64,000 nt of DNA from positions 118,501 to 182,500 of the forward strand of contig CAUYUJ010002692.1 in the NCBI GenBank assembly GCA_963575745.1. The letters are read 5' to 3'. The stretch is from Prorocentrum cordatum. Its lineage: Eukaryota; Sar; Dinophyceae; Prorocentrales; Prorocentraceae. The translations under genes and the position numbers were made by a program. This document shows positions 1 to 9,090 of this stretch, one piece after another. Position 1 is the stretch's first letter, and the number at the start of each line of letters is the position of its first letter. The notes beneath the pieces are model-generated. The model ran no database searches, was not told the origin of the DNA, and saw only the letters and a program-made list of their open reading frames with translations.

Positions 1-304
1 CGCCGCCCGCCCTCCGGGCGGGCCCCCGCCGCGCGGCCGGCGCCCCGCCGCGGTGGACCCGCCATCGGCCGCCCGAGAGGCGCGGCGCGCCGAGCGCCCG
101 CCGCCCGCGGGAGGCGCCTCGCGCTTCCTTTTTTTACTCGGAGCGTGAATTACCTACCCCGCTTTCGCTTCCAGGCGAAACCAAGCCATACCACGCGCCT
201 CCTCGTCAAGCGGCCTGACCAGTACGGGCTGCAATTTGGCATCGTTTGGTATCTCGTGGAAGCGAGGGTGGTCAAACGCGAGGTAGGTTTGTTTCCCCCC
301 TATT

Positions 305-1165
305 TACGTCGGGCCTGTCCCCCTACAGGGGGGGGTTCGACGAAAGATAAGAAGTACTCCAAACATAACCCCCCCAAAAAGGCCAAGCAATACTCCACAA
401 ATGCGCCCGTGTTTGATACGCCTCGATACGCCTCGATACGCCGCCGCCCGCGGGAGGCGCCGCGCGCTCTTTTTGTTTGTTTGTTTGTTTTACGTCGGGC
501 CTGTCCCCAATACAGGGGGGTTGTCGACGAAAAATAAGAAGGACTCCAAACATAACCCCCCCAAAAAAGGCCAAGCTTTACTCCAGATGCGCCCGTGTTT
601 GATGCGCCTCGGTACGCCCGCTTTGATACGCCTCGATACGTCCGCTTTGAGGCGCGGCGCGCCGAGCGCCCGCCGCCCGCGGGAGGCGCCGCGCGCTCTT
701 TTTGTTGTTGTTGTTTGTTTTACGTCGGGCCTGTCCCCAATACAGGGGGATTTTCGACGAAAAATAAGAAGGACTCCAAACATAACCCCCAAAAAAGGTC
801 AAACAATACTCCAAATGCGCCCGTGTTTGATACGCCTCGATACGCCTCGATACGCCGCCGCCCGCGGGAGGCGCCTCGCGCTTTTTTTTGTCGTTTTACG
901 TCGGGCCTGTCCCCCTACAGGGGGATCTTCGACTCGGGGGTGGACAGACCTCCTACCCTGACACGTCGATTCAGGAATGGGCCGTTTTGCTTCGCGGTAG
1001 GGCGCCGCGGCCGTCATTTTTGTGGGTCCAGGTCCGTCGGTTTCGGCCCCAGGCCGTTTTCATCAAGGGGAGGTCTACTAAAGGGAGCTTTGGCCACCGC
1101 CGATCGACGAGCAAAAAAGAAGTACTCCAAACATACCCCCACAAGATTCAAGACATGCTCAACAT
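305..1165. repeat. Degenerate tandem array carrying four A-family left arms
   Basis: TACGTCGGGCCTGTCCCC recurs at 305, 491, 721 and 897, each followed by TACAGGGGG-like sequence. GCGCCCGTGTTTGATACG-like boxes recur at 403, 589, 817 and 1166. Units of about 186, 228 and 349 bp contain GATACGCCTC and CCGCGGGAGGCGCC motifs. This looks like tandem amplification of a half A element with its flank. Confidence 0.7.
931..1104. mobile_element. P-family repeat, copy 1
   Basis: About 174 bp shared with 36780-36953 at high identity, including GGTCCAGGTCCGTCGGTTTC. The ends GGGGTGGACAGACCTCC and GGGAGCTTTGGCCACCGCC are weakly inverted relative to each other. Confidence 0.7.
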
Positions 1166-1199
1166 GCGCCCGTGCTTGATACGCCTCGCTGCGCCCGCT

Positions 1200-1610
1200 T
1201 TCATGCGCAGTACGTGCCGTGTCCAAGACGTCCGCGTCAGCTCGTGTTGCGTGCTGGCACCACGCCGAGAGCCCGCCGCTCGAGGGCGGCGCCTCTCGCG
1301 CTCGGCTGCCTCGCTACGCCGCCCGCCTTGATGCGCAGTGCGTGCCGTGTCCAAGACGTCCGCGTCGGCACGTGCTGCGTGCTGGCTCCGCGCGCTGGGC
1401 CACGTGTCGGCCCCGCCGCTCTCCGCGGGCCCGCCTCGCGGCCGCACCGCCGCCGTTGACCCCCGGGCCGCCCGAGAGGCGCGGCTCGCCGAGCGCCCGC
1501 CGCTCGAGGGAGGCGCCTCACGCTCGGCTGCCTCGCTGCGCCCGCCTTGATGCTGCAGTGCGTCCCGTGCTCGAGGCGTCCGCGTCGGTACGTGTTGCGT
1601 GCTGGCTCCG
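1200..1610. repeat. GC-rich degenerate tandem repeat
   Basis: CGTGCCGTGTCCAAGACGTC followed by a GTGCTGGC box recurs about 1213, 1340 and (diverged) 1560, separated by CCGCTCGAGGG and GGCGCCTC boxes. The open frames across it are compositional. Confidence 0.55.
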
Positions 1611-1816
1611 CGTAATGGAGGATGACGATTCATGGATGACCGGGGGTCGTGTTGACGCGGCGGCGCCCGGGATGACGATTAGAAGAAGCCGGCCGCGGGC
1701 TGGAACACTATTCTTGAAACGTTTTCCTCCAGTCAGAAAATTATGCAACAATAGCAGAAAACTATTATTTTCATCGTTCTCTCCAATTTTTGTATTAATC
1801 GTCATCCCGCATTACG
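1611..1816. mobile_element. TIR element, 206 bp
   Basis: Left end CGTAATGGAGGATGACGATT pairs with right end AATCGTCATCCCGCATTACG (18 of 20). The inner part is AT-richer than the surroundings. No convincing target duplication and no second copy seen. Confidence 0.6.
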
Positions 1817-1977
1817 GGGCCACGTTTTGGCGCGTGCGTCGCGTCGGGCCTGCGTCTTCGGCCCACGTGTGGAGCTCCGTGTCATTACGCTGCGCGTTGC
1901 GTGCTGCGCATCGGGGCAGCGAAGCACGCACGGTTTTTTTTCTGTTGACGTCGGCGGCGGGGCAGGGGGTCGTCTGT

Positions 1978-2137
1978 CAGGAGGGGAAGAAGCACACAGA
2001 CACAACGAATCGTCGATTCCCCTGGGAAAATGTGGGGAAGTATGGGAAGTGGGGGGGGAAGGCGAACATCCAAAAAGGGTGGTACTCTATGGGGGATCCT
2101 TTTAGTTGTGTCCATTTATCTGTGTGTCCCAGGGCCC
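1978..2137. mobile_element. F-family repeat, copy 1
   Basis: Begins CAGGAGGGGAAGAAGCACAC and ends GTGTGTCCCAGGGCCC. Contains the shared box GAATCGTCGATTCCCC, a short palindrome. Confidence 0.7.
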
Positions 2138-2220
2138 ATTTTAGTCTGCGCTGGCGGACAGAGCGACAACGGAGACCCCGTGGAAGGGACTTGTGGCTAC
2201 ATCCGCGCGCAGCGCTAAAA

Positions 2221-2241
2221 GTTTTTTTTTTTTTTTTTTTT
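2221..2241. repeat. Poly-T run
   Basis: About 20 consecutive T residues after a short unique stretch. On the minus strand it would be an A-tail-like run. Confidence 0.8.
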
Positions 2242-2282
2242 GTTATCGTTTTTCTGTTCATGCCGCCACCCCTCAGCCCCAA

Positions 2283-2449
2283 GGGCGCCCTCGGGGGCGC
2301 GAAGTTATATGCGCGCTCCGCGCTTCGCGCTTCGGCCCCGATTCCTCCTCCTCCTCCTCCTCCTCCTCCTCCTCTCCCCCGGGAGGCGGCGCGAGAGCGC
2401 GAAGTCTATTCGCACTTCGCGCTCTCGCGCAGCGCGAGGCGCGAAGCCG
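2283..2449. mobile_element. O-family repeat with internal CTC microsatellite, copy 1
   Basis: Shares GGGCGCCCTCG, GCGCGAAGTT, CGCTTCGCGCTTCGG, a CTC run and GGAGGCGGCGCGAGAGCGCG with 63848-64000. Its ends contain inverted GCGCGAAG/CTTCGCGC motifs. The microsatellite sits at the same place in both copies, so it is carried by the element. Confidence 0.7.
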
Positions 2450-2605
2450 AAGCCGGGCCTGTTCCTCCTGCAGGGGGAATGTTCAAAAACAGTGCACAGA
2501 TAGTCTGGGGACGAGTTTTCAAACCAACTATCTTGGAGCATGTTTGGAGTATGGTTTGGCTACTTGTTGCCCACAATCCCCCTGTAGGGGGGCGGGTCCG
2601 ACCTA
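2450..2605. mobile_element. A-family TIR element, no target duplication seen
   Basis: Left end GCCGGGCCTGTTCCTCCTG, right end GGTCCGACCTA. It follows an O-family repeat whose end it abuts. The arms are diverged. Confidence 0.65.
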
Positions 2606-2649
2606 TAAAGGTACTGCAATGGCTCCCACCCTTACCCCTCCTTGCCCAT

Positions 2650-2731
2650 TTCGGGCACAGGCAGGAGGGCGTAGGCACCGATCATGGGCTCGGGATGGGC
2701 CCGGCCAGAATCGGTGTATGTGCATAGTTCT
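2650..2731. repeat. K-family hairpin repeat, copy 1
   Basis: GGCACCGATCATGGGCTCGG and CCAGAATCGGTGTATGTGCA are diverged forms of the stem seen at 8567-8672. Confidence 0.5.
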
Positions 2732-2767
2732 CTTTTCCTATTTCGTTGATGTGTCCCGGCTTTACTC

Positions 2768-2935
2768 TTGAGTCGGGCCAGTCCCTCTACAGGGGCACTA
2801 TACTCAAAAATAGTCCAAAAATAGTCAGGCGACGATTTGTTGAACATTTTTTTTTTTACCATTTTGAGGCATGTTGTGGGTATTTTTCATTTTTTTTTGT
2901 AAGAAATCCCCTTGTAGGGGGACAGGCCCGACCTA
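2768..2935. mobile_element. A-family TIR element, complete, 9-bp target duplication
   Basis: A 168-bp copy starting TTGAGTCGGGCC and ending GGCCCGACCTA, flanked by GCTTTACTC at 2759-2767 and 2936-2944. The internal sequence is T-rich (poly-T near 2850 and 2890). No ORF. Confidence 0.88.
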
Positions 2936-3139
2936 GCTTTACTCTGGGCCCTCTCTACTCTTTCTTCCTCTTCTGAACTCCCTGCTCCCTGCTCCCTGCG
3001 CCCTCTCTCCTGACCTCTTCCCTGTTACTTGCTCCCTCCTCCCTTCCTCCCCTCTTACCTGCTCTCTCCTCCCTTTGTCCTCCCTTCTCCCTGCCTCGGC
3101 GCTTCCTCCCCTTCTTTTCCTCGCTCTCTCCTGCTCCTC

Positions 3140-3220
3140 CTCTCCTCCTCCTCCTCCTCCTCCTCCTCGTCCTCCTCCGCCTCCTCCTCCTCCTCCTCCT
3201 CCTCTTCCTGCTTCTCTTCC
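3140..3220. repeat. CTC array in a CT-rich stretch
   Basis: CTC run inside a longer pyrimidine-rich stretch (2940-3235) with CTCCCTGCTCCCTGC repeats. Confidence 0.9.
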
Positions 3221-3244
3221 CGCCTTGTCCCCCCCTGCAAGGTA

Positions 3245-3986
3245 CTACGACGCAGGGATGGGCTCCTCCGGCAGCCCAGGAAGCCACAAGGTGCGCATGG
3301 GTATGAATTCAGTTGAACCAATGATGAGGCAATCCGGGCGAGTCGACAATTCTTGCAGAGAGCACCGTCGCACCTGCTGGGCGAGCATCAGACCCCATAT
3401 GTAATGCCTCGCCCCCACCGTCTAGGAGGATCACGTTGCGTCTTCGGGGGACCTCGCCTGCCCTCAAACGTGGTTTTTTCTTGTGCTCGACGCGGGCTCG
3501 ATGCGGACTCGCCGCGGACTTGGCGTGGATTCGACTCGGATTCGACACGGATTCGACGCGGATAGGGCCGCGACGGAACAGACGAGGTCCCCCGAGGATG
3601 CAACAGAAGGGGAGGGGGGGGTGAAGGAGATCGGTGGTGCCCAGCAAGAGGGTCGGGAGTGGGGGGGATTGAAGGAGATCGGTGGGGCCCAGCAAGAGGG
3701 TCGGGGGGACGAGCACGAGTGTGAGAGGGAGGGGGGGGGGGCGAGCACGAGGCAAGCCATGAGCGGGAGAGCTGCCGGGTCGCACAGCGGGGTGCGGTGG
3801 TGCGGCGACCAGCTGCGCGGACAGTGGCCGCAGGCCCGGTCGTCGATCCGCGAGGTGCCAAAAGGGCGCAGCTCGAAAGGCCGACGTCCTCCGGCGCAGC
3901 GCCGGGGAGCAGTGCGCGCCTGGAGGGCGAGCGCAGCGGCGTCCGGCGGCGCTGCTGCCCCCGGCCAGGTGCTGGACGCGCGAGGC
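3245..3986. other. No gene seen
   Basis: Contains a short GGATTCGACNC repeat (3500-3570) and a duplicated 47-bp segment with GAAGGAGATCGGTGG and CCCAGCAAGAGGGTCGGG (3622-3710). Open frames overlap on both strands and look compositional. Confidence 0.6.
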
Positions 3987-3991
3987 TGGTG

Positions 3992-4157
3992 TCGGGCCGG
4001 ACGAAAGGGGGGGATTGGGAAAGGGGGGGTTACGAAATTTGCGGCATGCAGCTGGTTTCGGCCTCACAGAGGGGCCCATTCCTCGATACATAGTCGCCTC
4101 CTCCCGAGCTGATTCTCAAACCCCCCTTTGCTATCCCCCCCCTTTCGCCCGACCCGA
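3992..4157. mobile_element. C-family TIR element, 5-bp target duplication TGGTG
   Basis: Starts TCGGGCCGGACGAAAGGGGG and ends CCTTTCGCCCGACCCGA. TGGTG occurs at 3987-3991 and 4158-4162. The core contains CATGCAGCTGGTTTCGGCCT and a TCCTCGATACATAG box. 166 bp, shorter than the other copies. Confidence 0.92.
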
Positions 4158-4415
4158 TGGTGGCCGACGTCGTCGGCCACGGCGCCCGGAGCAGCGCGCG
4201 CGGCGCGCGACAGAGAGCGCGGCGGCGGCCGCCAATGCCCCGCCGACGGCGCTCGGCGGCGAGGTGCGGGGCGCGCGCGGGCGGCGGCGGCAGCGGGGAG
4301 CCCCGCGCGGCGTGCGAGGCGCGAGCGGGCAGCAGGGGCAGCGGGTGCGCGCTCCCTCGGCGGGCCAGGGAGCGGGCCCTCGGGAGCTGCCCCCCCCGTC
4401 CCCCCCCCCCCCCTT

Positions 4416-4590
4416 GTAAAACAGGGCTAGGATCGTGATAGATCGCTCCAGAGCGTTCCGGAGCGCTCTCAGAGCGTTCCGGAACGCTCTGGAGCGGCCG
4501 CGGCGCCCAAGACATCCTCCAGGCCCGCCGATTCTCAGAGATTTCGAGTTATCCCGATCCGATTTTGTCCCGATCTTCGCGTCGTTTTAC
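4416..4590. mobile_element. G-family TIR element, copy 1
   Basis: Starts GTAAAACAGGGCTAGGATCG and ends CGATCTTCGCGTCGTTTTAC (arms about 15 of 20). The centre is a string of GAGCGTTCCGGAACGCTC-type palindromes. An inverted copy lies at 11722-11895. Confidence 0.75.
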
Positions 4591-4649
4591 CTTGCGGCCC
4601 CCCTTCAGCCGCGCGCAGAGGGGGGCGCAAGGGGGGAGGGGGTGGGGGG

Positions 4650-4718
4650 GGGGAAGGCTTCTTAGCAGCACCCCTGCTGCCCTCTTAGAAGCCGCGGGCC
4701 TCATCTGATATATGTGTG

Positions 4719-4750
<32 letters not shown>

Positions 4751-4822
4751 AAAAAAAAGAGACGTAAGACTGGCGCCCAGTCAGAAGCAGCCTTTTTTAA
4801 GAAGCCCCCTCCCCCTGCCCCC
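4650..4822. mobile_element. B-family fold-back element, copy 1, with internal GA run
   Basis: GGAAGGCTTCTTAGCAGCAC and CCCTGCTGCCCTCTTAGAAG on the left oppose CAGTCAGAAGCAGCC and TTAAGAAGCCCCCTCCCCC on the right. The loop has acquired a TA/GA microsatellite and an A-run. Confidence 0.65.
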
Positions 4823-4830
4823 CCTTCTGT

Positions 4831-5095
4831 GCGGTAGCCAGTCATGGGAGCCTGGCGTACCCTGTTCGTTTTGTTATCAGCGTCGACTAGCGTCGATTAG
4901 CGGCTAATCGACGCTAGTCGACGTTAATCATTAGCGACTGGGAGTCGATGAGGTAGCGTCGATTTAGCGTCGGCTAGCGTCGGCTAGCGTCGATTAGCGC
5001 CGAGTCAGCCTCGATGAGCGTCGACTATCGTCGATTAGCATCGATTCGCAAGACTCGACAAGATGGTATGGGAGGCTCCCGCGAATTGCCACCGA
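4831..5095. mobile_element. H-family TIR element with internal TAGCGTCGA minisatellite, copy 1
   Basis: Left GCGGTAGCCAGTCATGGGAG pairs with right GAGGCTCCCGCGAATTGCC. Between them is a degenerate 10-11 bp repeat (GCGTCGATTA, GCGTCGACTA, GCGTCGGCTA). The same organisation is seen at 33167 and 42365. Confidence 0.75.
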
Positions 5096-5337
5096 ACTTG
5101 TGCGCGCCGCCAACCCCCAGTGTGGCACCGCGGCGCCATGCCCCCGGAGGCCTGCAGAGAATAGCGAGGCCAGGCCTGCCGTCGGCGACCAGGAGGTCCG
5201 CACGGCGGGAGGGTCGCGCAGGGGTGCGAGGTGGCAGCGGGGCTCGGTCAGCGACCTGGGCGGGTCGGCCGGCGAGGTGGCGATTCGGGGAGGGCGGGGA
5301 AGGAGAGAGAGAGAGAGAGGGAGGACGGAGTGATTGG

Positions 5338-5720
5338 CGAGGAGGAGGAGGAGGAGGAGGAGGAGGAGGAGGAGGAGGAAGAGGAGCAGGAGGAGGAGCA
5401 GGAGGAGGAGGAGGAGGAGGACGGGGGTGAATGGGGGGGTGAAGAGCAGGGTGGCAAAGATGAAGAGGAGGAGGAGGAGGAGGAGGAGGAGGATGAGGAG
5501 GAGGAGCAGGAGCAGGAGGAAGAGCAGGAGGACGGGGGTGAAGGGGGGGTGAAGAGCAGGGTGGCAAAGATGAAGAGGAGGAGGAGGAGGAGGAGGAGCA
5601 AGAGGAGCAAGAGGAGCAGGAGGAGCAGGAAGAGGAGCAGGAGGAGAGAATGCATGGAAAGGAGACGGAGCAAGGGAAGGAGGAGGAGGAGGAGGGAAGC
5701 GAAGGAGGAGGCGGCGGAGG
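5338..5720. repeat. GAG array
   Basis: GAG/AGG runs with two copies of GACGGGGGTGAA..GGGTGAAGAGCAGGGTGGCA, showing duplication within the array. Confidence 0.95.
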
Positions 5721-6249
5721 GAGACGACGATAACGAGAGGGATCACCTGCGAGGTCTGCTGGGGCGCGAGCCCGGGCGGGCTGGGCAGCGAGGCCTACAA
5801 CGTGCTGATCGGAGAGCGGCCCGCCTGCAGAAAACTCCACCCCCCTGTTTCGCGGCTGTGCCCCCAGACGCGAGCTTGATTCGCAGGCGATTTCTCTCCC
5901 CAATCTCCGAGTTTTGCGCCCGAAAAATCTGGCCGCTCAGAAAAGAGGGGGGTTCTCTGGGATACGCCCCCACGGGGGCTAATTACTCGGACGCACCCCT
6001 ATCGGGGATGAGCGCCCCTCCACCATCGCATCTCCAAGGGTTGTGCCTCAGAAGCCCGAAGCCCGCGGGGTTTGATCCACTCGAGGGGGGTTTGGGCCTC
6101 AGAGGGTTGGGCCTCCAAGGGTTTTATCCACTCGAGAACACCACGCGAAGCCCGGGCCCTCCCCGCGGGGCCGCTTCGGGCCCCAGGGGCCCGCAGGACG
6201 CAGCCCCACGGCGCGCGATCCACACGAAAGCTCGGGCCGTCCGCCTCCG
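5721..6249. other. No gene seen
   Basis: GC-rich. GGGTTTGATCCACTCGAG, GGGTTTTATCCACTCGAG and GGGCCTC boxes recur between 6060 and 6150. Nothing else recognisable. Confidence 0.6.
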
Positions 6250-6789
6250 TCGCCGCGCCGTTGTTGCCCCGACGCGCGGCCTGACGTCTCACAGGGAGGG
6301 TGCCTCGGCCACCAGGGCAAGCTCCGCCTTGAGCGCGGTGGGCTCGCCGTGGGGCTCGCCGCGGTGCTGGCTTCGTCTGCTTGCGCGCGGTGCGCGCGAT
6401 CCGTCCGACAGCTTTTGTCGACGGCGCGTCGCCGGGGACGCGCCGGCTGTCCTCGACGCGCCCAGGGGGACGGCGCCGACGCCGCGGCACGCCCGCGGCA
6501 GGCCCCGCGTCCGGCCCGCGCCCGGGGGGGGACGGCGCCGGCACCGCGGCAGAGCAGAGGCAAGCCCACCGCGCTCGAGGCGCGTCGAGAACAACCGGCG
6601 CGGCTCCGGCGACGTGCCGTCGACAAAAGCTGTCGTACGGATCGCGCGCACCGCGCGCGAGCAGACGAAGCCAGCACCGCGGCGAGCCCCACGGCGAGCC
6701 CACCGCGCTCGAGGCGGAGCTTGCCCTGGTGGCCGAGGCACCCTCCCCATGAGACGTCAGGCCGCGCGTCGGGGCAACCGGCGCGGCGA
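6250..6789. repeat. Large imperfect palindrome (about 210-bp arms, about 115-bp loop)
   Basis: TCGCCGCGCCG, GTTGCCCCGACGCGCGGCCT, GAGGGTGCCTCGGCCACCAG and CAGCTTTTGTCGACGGC on the left (6250-6465) recur as reverse complements on the right (6581-6789), with high identity. Both strands therefore encode the same peptides (for example DEASTAASPTASPPRS). No target duplication seen. Confidence 0.88.
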
Positions 6790-6798
6790 CACCGTCGG

Positions 6799-6974
6799 GC
6801 GGGTGCGAATGGGGGGGGGGCCCAAGTTGGGGGGAAGAGCATGGCCCCAAAGAGGCACTCCAGAGGGCTCCTTTGGGGCCCCTGCCGGCTCCAAAGGAGG
6901 CCCTCCAGGGCCCCTTCAGGGCTCTGTTCTCCACCCCCCATGTGGGCCACCCCCCATTTGCACCCGCCCGACGC
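6799..6974. mobile_element. TIR element adjoining the large palindrome
   Basis: GTCGGGCGGGTGCGAATGGG on the left pairs with CCCATTTGCACCCGCCCGAC on the right. About 176 bp, core rich in GGCTCC/GGGGCCC. Only one copy noticed. Confidence 0.65.
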
Positions 6975-7153
6975 CGAGGGCGGAGGTAGCCCAAGATCGA
7001 AAGCCTCAGCCGGTGTCAGCAGCCAGGGCCTGTCCCTCCAGGCAGGACCCCCTCCCGTGTGCACCCATGCATCGGTCGTGGCCTGTCCTTGGGGGTGCCC
7101 AGCATCGGCGCAGGTGCGCTCTTGGCCACGCTGTGTGGGGGCACGCTGTAGTC

Positions 7154-7311
7154 TGCAGTCGGGCCTGTCCCTCTACAGGAGGACTGTTCAAACATAGTCA
7201 ATACATCGTCCGGGGACGATTTCTCATCCTCTTTCGATTGTGTGTTGATTCGTTGTTGTGCATGTTTCTGTTTCTTCCAAACTCCGGCTGTAGGAGGACA
7301 TGCCTGACCTA
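7154..7311. mobile_element. A-family TIR element, diverged
   Basis: Left end TGCAGTCGGGCCTGTCCCTC, right end ATGCCTGACCTA. It shares the internal GGGGACGATTT box seen in other diverged A copies. No clear target duplication. Confidence 0.65.
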
Positions 7312-7387
7312 ACAGCAGCTTGCATCAGCACCTCGCGCTCTCGCTCGTCGTTGGGCTTGCGCACATCATGCCTTATTTCGAGACGAT

Positions 7388-7778
7388 CGAAATGGGTACG
7401 GAAAGAATGGGCGCAACGACCTACAGTATTCCTTGCTCATGTTGGATAGGATTCATTGTCGGTGCCGCCGCCAGCCTTGTCCATTTGAGACAGGAGGCCG
7501 CCTGCCCATCAGCGACCGTTGTCGGTTTTGGACAACATTTGTTGTTGGGCATCGTACCCTTAAGTCGGGCGTGTCCCCCTACAGGGGGATTTTCGACGAA
7601 AAATGAAAATACCCCAAAAATGCCCCAAGGAGGTCAAACAATATCCAAAAAGTAGTCCCAAGACTAGTTTGGGATTTTGTTTGATCATGTTTGGGGTATC
7701 TTTCATTTTTCGTCGAAAATCCCCCTGTAGGGGGACAGGCCCGACTTAATCGTACCCATGTTTTCCGTACCTCTTTCG
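7388..7778. mobile_element. N-family TIR element, copy 1, interrupted by an A element
   Basis: Left TIR CGAAATGGGTACGGAAAGAA, right TIR TTTTCCGTACCTCTTTCG. Subtracting the A element (189 bp) and one 9-bp duplication leaves 193 bp, exactly the length of the uninterrupted copy at 41543. Confidence 0.88.
7560..7748. mobile_element. A-family TIR element, complete, 9-bp target duplication
   Basis: A 189-bp element with long inverted ends starting TTAAGTCGGGC and ending GCCCGACTTA. Pairing extends about 60 bp per arm, through CCCCCTACAGGGGGATTTTC. It is flanked by ATCGTACCC at 7551-7559 and 7749-7757. It sits inside an N-family element, and the unoccupied N copy at 41543-41735 shows the pre-insertion sequence. 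No coding capacity. Confidence 0.92.
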
Positions 7779-8149
7779 GGCGTTCGACCCGTTGTTTGTG
7801 CCCCTGCCGATGCGCTCGCTCGTGCGCACCTCTCGCCGCCGGAGCCTGCCGCGAGGACTACCCCGGGCTGGCCCGAGGGGTTGCGCGCGTCGGCCTCTCG
7901 AGGCCACCGCCCGGGCTGCCCCCGTGGACCTCTCGACCCCTCGGGCGCCCCTCTCCGGCCACGGGGCCCTCTGGGGGCGCAGCCTTCCCCCTTCGCGCTC
8001 CGCCTCCGCCGCCTCTCGCCATCTTCCCCCGTCGCCCCTGCGGGCGAGCGCCACCGAGCCGGCGGCATCCACCTTCCACGAGTGGGCAGGAGAGCACCAT
8101 CGGGCACACAACGGACGCACGTGGTGTGAGGCATTCGCTCCGAAGCCAC

Positions 8150-8305
8150 ATCTCCTCCATCTCCTCCTCCATCTCCTCCTCCTCCTCCTCCTCCTCCTCC
8201 TCCTCCTCCTCCTTATCCTCCTCCTCCTCCTCCTCCTCCTTATCCTCCTCCTCCTTCTCCTCCTCTTTCTTCTTTTCCTCCTCCTCCTCCTCCTCCTCCT
8301 CCTGG
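8150..8305. repeat. CTC array
   Basis: CTC with TTATCC and TCTTTC interruptions, about 155 bp. Confidence 0.95.
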
Positions 8306-8566
8306 CCAGGCCCATCCTTGTCGGGGCTCAAGAGACGGGGGTCGATGCAGACGGGGGTCAGCCAGGGCGCCAGATCCTGCAGGATCCTGCGAAGACCCCC
8401 TCTGGCTGACCCGGGTTAGCGAGCCGCTCGTGGCCGCGAGGCGGCCGCTCGTATTGGCTGACCCGGGTTTGCGAAGACCTGCGTTGCAGTTTTTTTCCTG
8501 CATTGCAGTTTTTGGTTTCCTGCTGACCCGGGTCTGGATTGACCCGGGTCGGACGATCCCCGACCT

Positions 8567-8672
8567 TGACCCCAGGATCGGTGCATATGCTTTCCTGGCC
8601 AAGGTGGGAGGGCGTGTGCACCGATCCTGGGCTCGGCATAGGCCGGGCCAGGATCGGTGCATGTGCATAGGT
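8567..8672. repeat. K-family hairpin repeat, copy 2
   Basis: CCAGGATCGGTGCATATGC occurs near the left, and TGCACCGATCCTGG pairs perfectly with CCAGGATCGGTGCA further right (14-bp stem, about 22-nt loop). Related to 2650-2731. Confidence 0.6.
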
Positions 8673-8774
8673 CTTTTTCCTCGAGAGGCAGTGACAGGTC
8701 GGTCTCAGACGGGAGACCTGGCCACGACGAAACGATACGGCGAGAAGGACCAGATCAGAGGGCATAGGCTCTCA

Positions 8775-8971
8775 TAGGGGAACACAACGTGACATAAACA
8801 TAAAACTCGGAGGTCCGCGCGGATTTCTCGGATCCGCGCTGGGCCCCCCTGGCGGCGCCTCCGGCGCCGCCCCTGGCGCGCTCCGCGCGCTAGGGAAGGG
8901 GGTCCAGCGCGGATCCGAGAAATCCGCGCGGACCTCCGAGTTTTATGTTTATGTCATTCTTCGTTCCCCTA
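8775..8971. mobile_element. D-family near-palindromic element, 5-bp target duplication TCTCA
   Basis: 197 bp from TAGGGGAACACAACGTGACA to CATTCTTCGTTCCCCTA, flanked by TCTCA at 8770-8774 and 8972-8976. The arms include ATAAACATAAAACTCGGAGG and TCCGCGCGGATTTCTCGGAT. Nearly the whole element can fold back. Confidence 0.9.
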
Positions 8972-9090
8972 TCTCAATCAAGTGAAGGAGGATCGGTCAG
9001 GAGCAGGACTTGGTGGAGTTCCTCCACGTCCTCCCTCTGCTGAGATGGTTTTGAGGTCGCCACAGTGCTCCATCCATCTACCCCCTCCAG

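Noticed and set aside
1219-2727. 502-codon plus-strand frame
   Set aside because: It crosses a GC-rich tandem repeat, a TIR element, an F repeat, a poly-T run and an O repeat; no continuous domain is visible.
3055-3321. Glu/Arg-rich frame near 3.1 kb as a nuclear protein
   Set aside because: Reading of a CTC/GAG microsatellite on the minus strand.
5231-7312. 693-codon plus-strand frame
   Set aside because: It strings together a GAG array, the large palindrome and an A-element end; the palindrome gives the same peptides on the opposite strand, so it is compositional.
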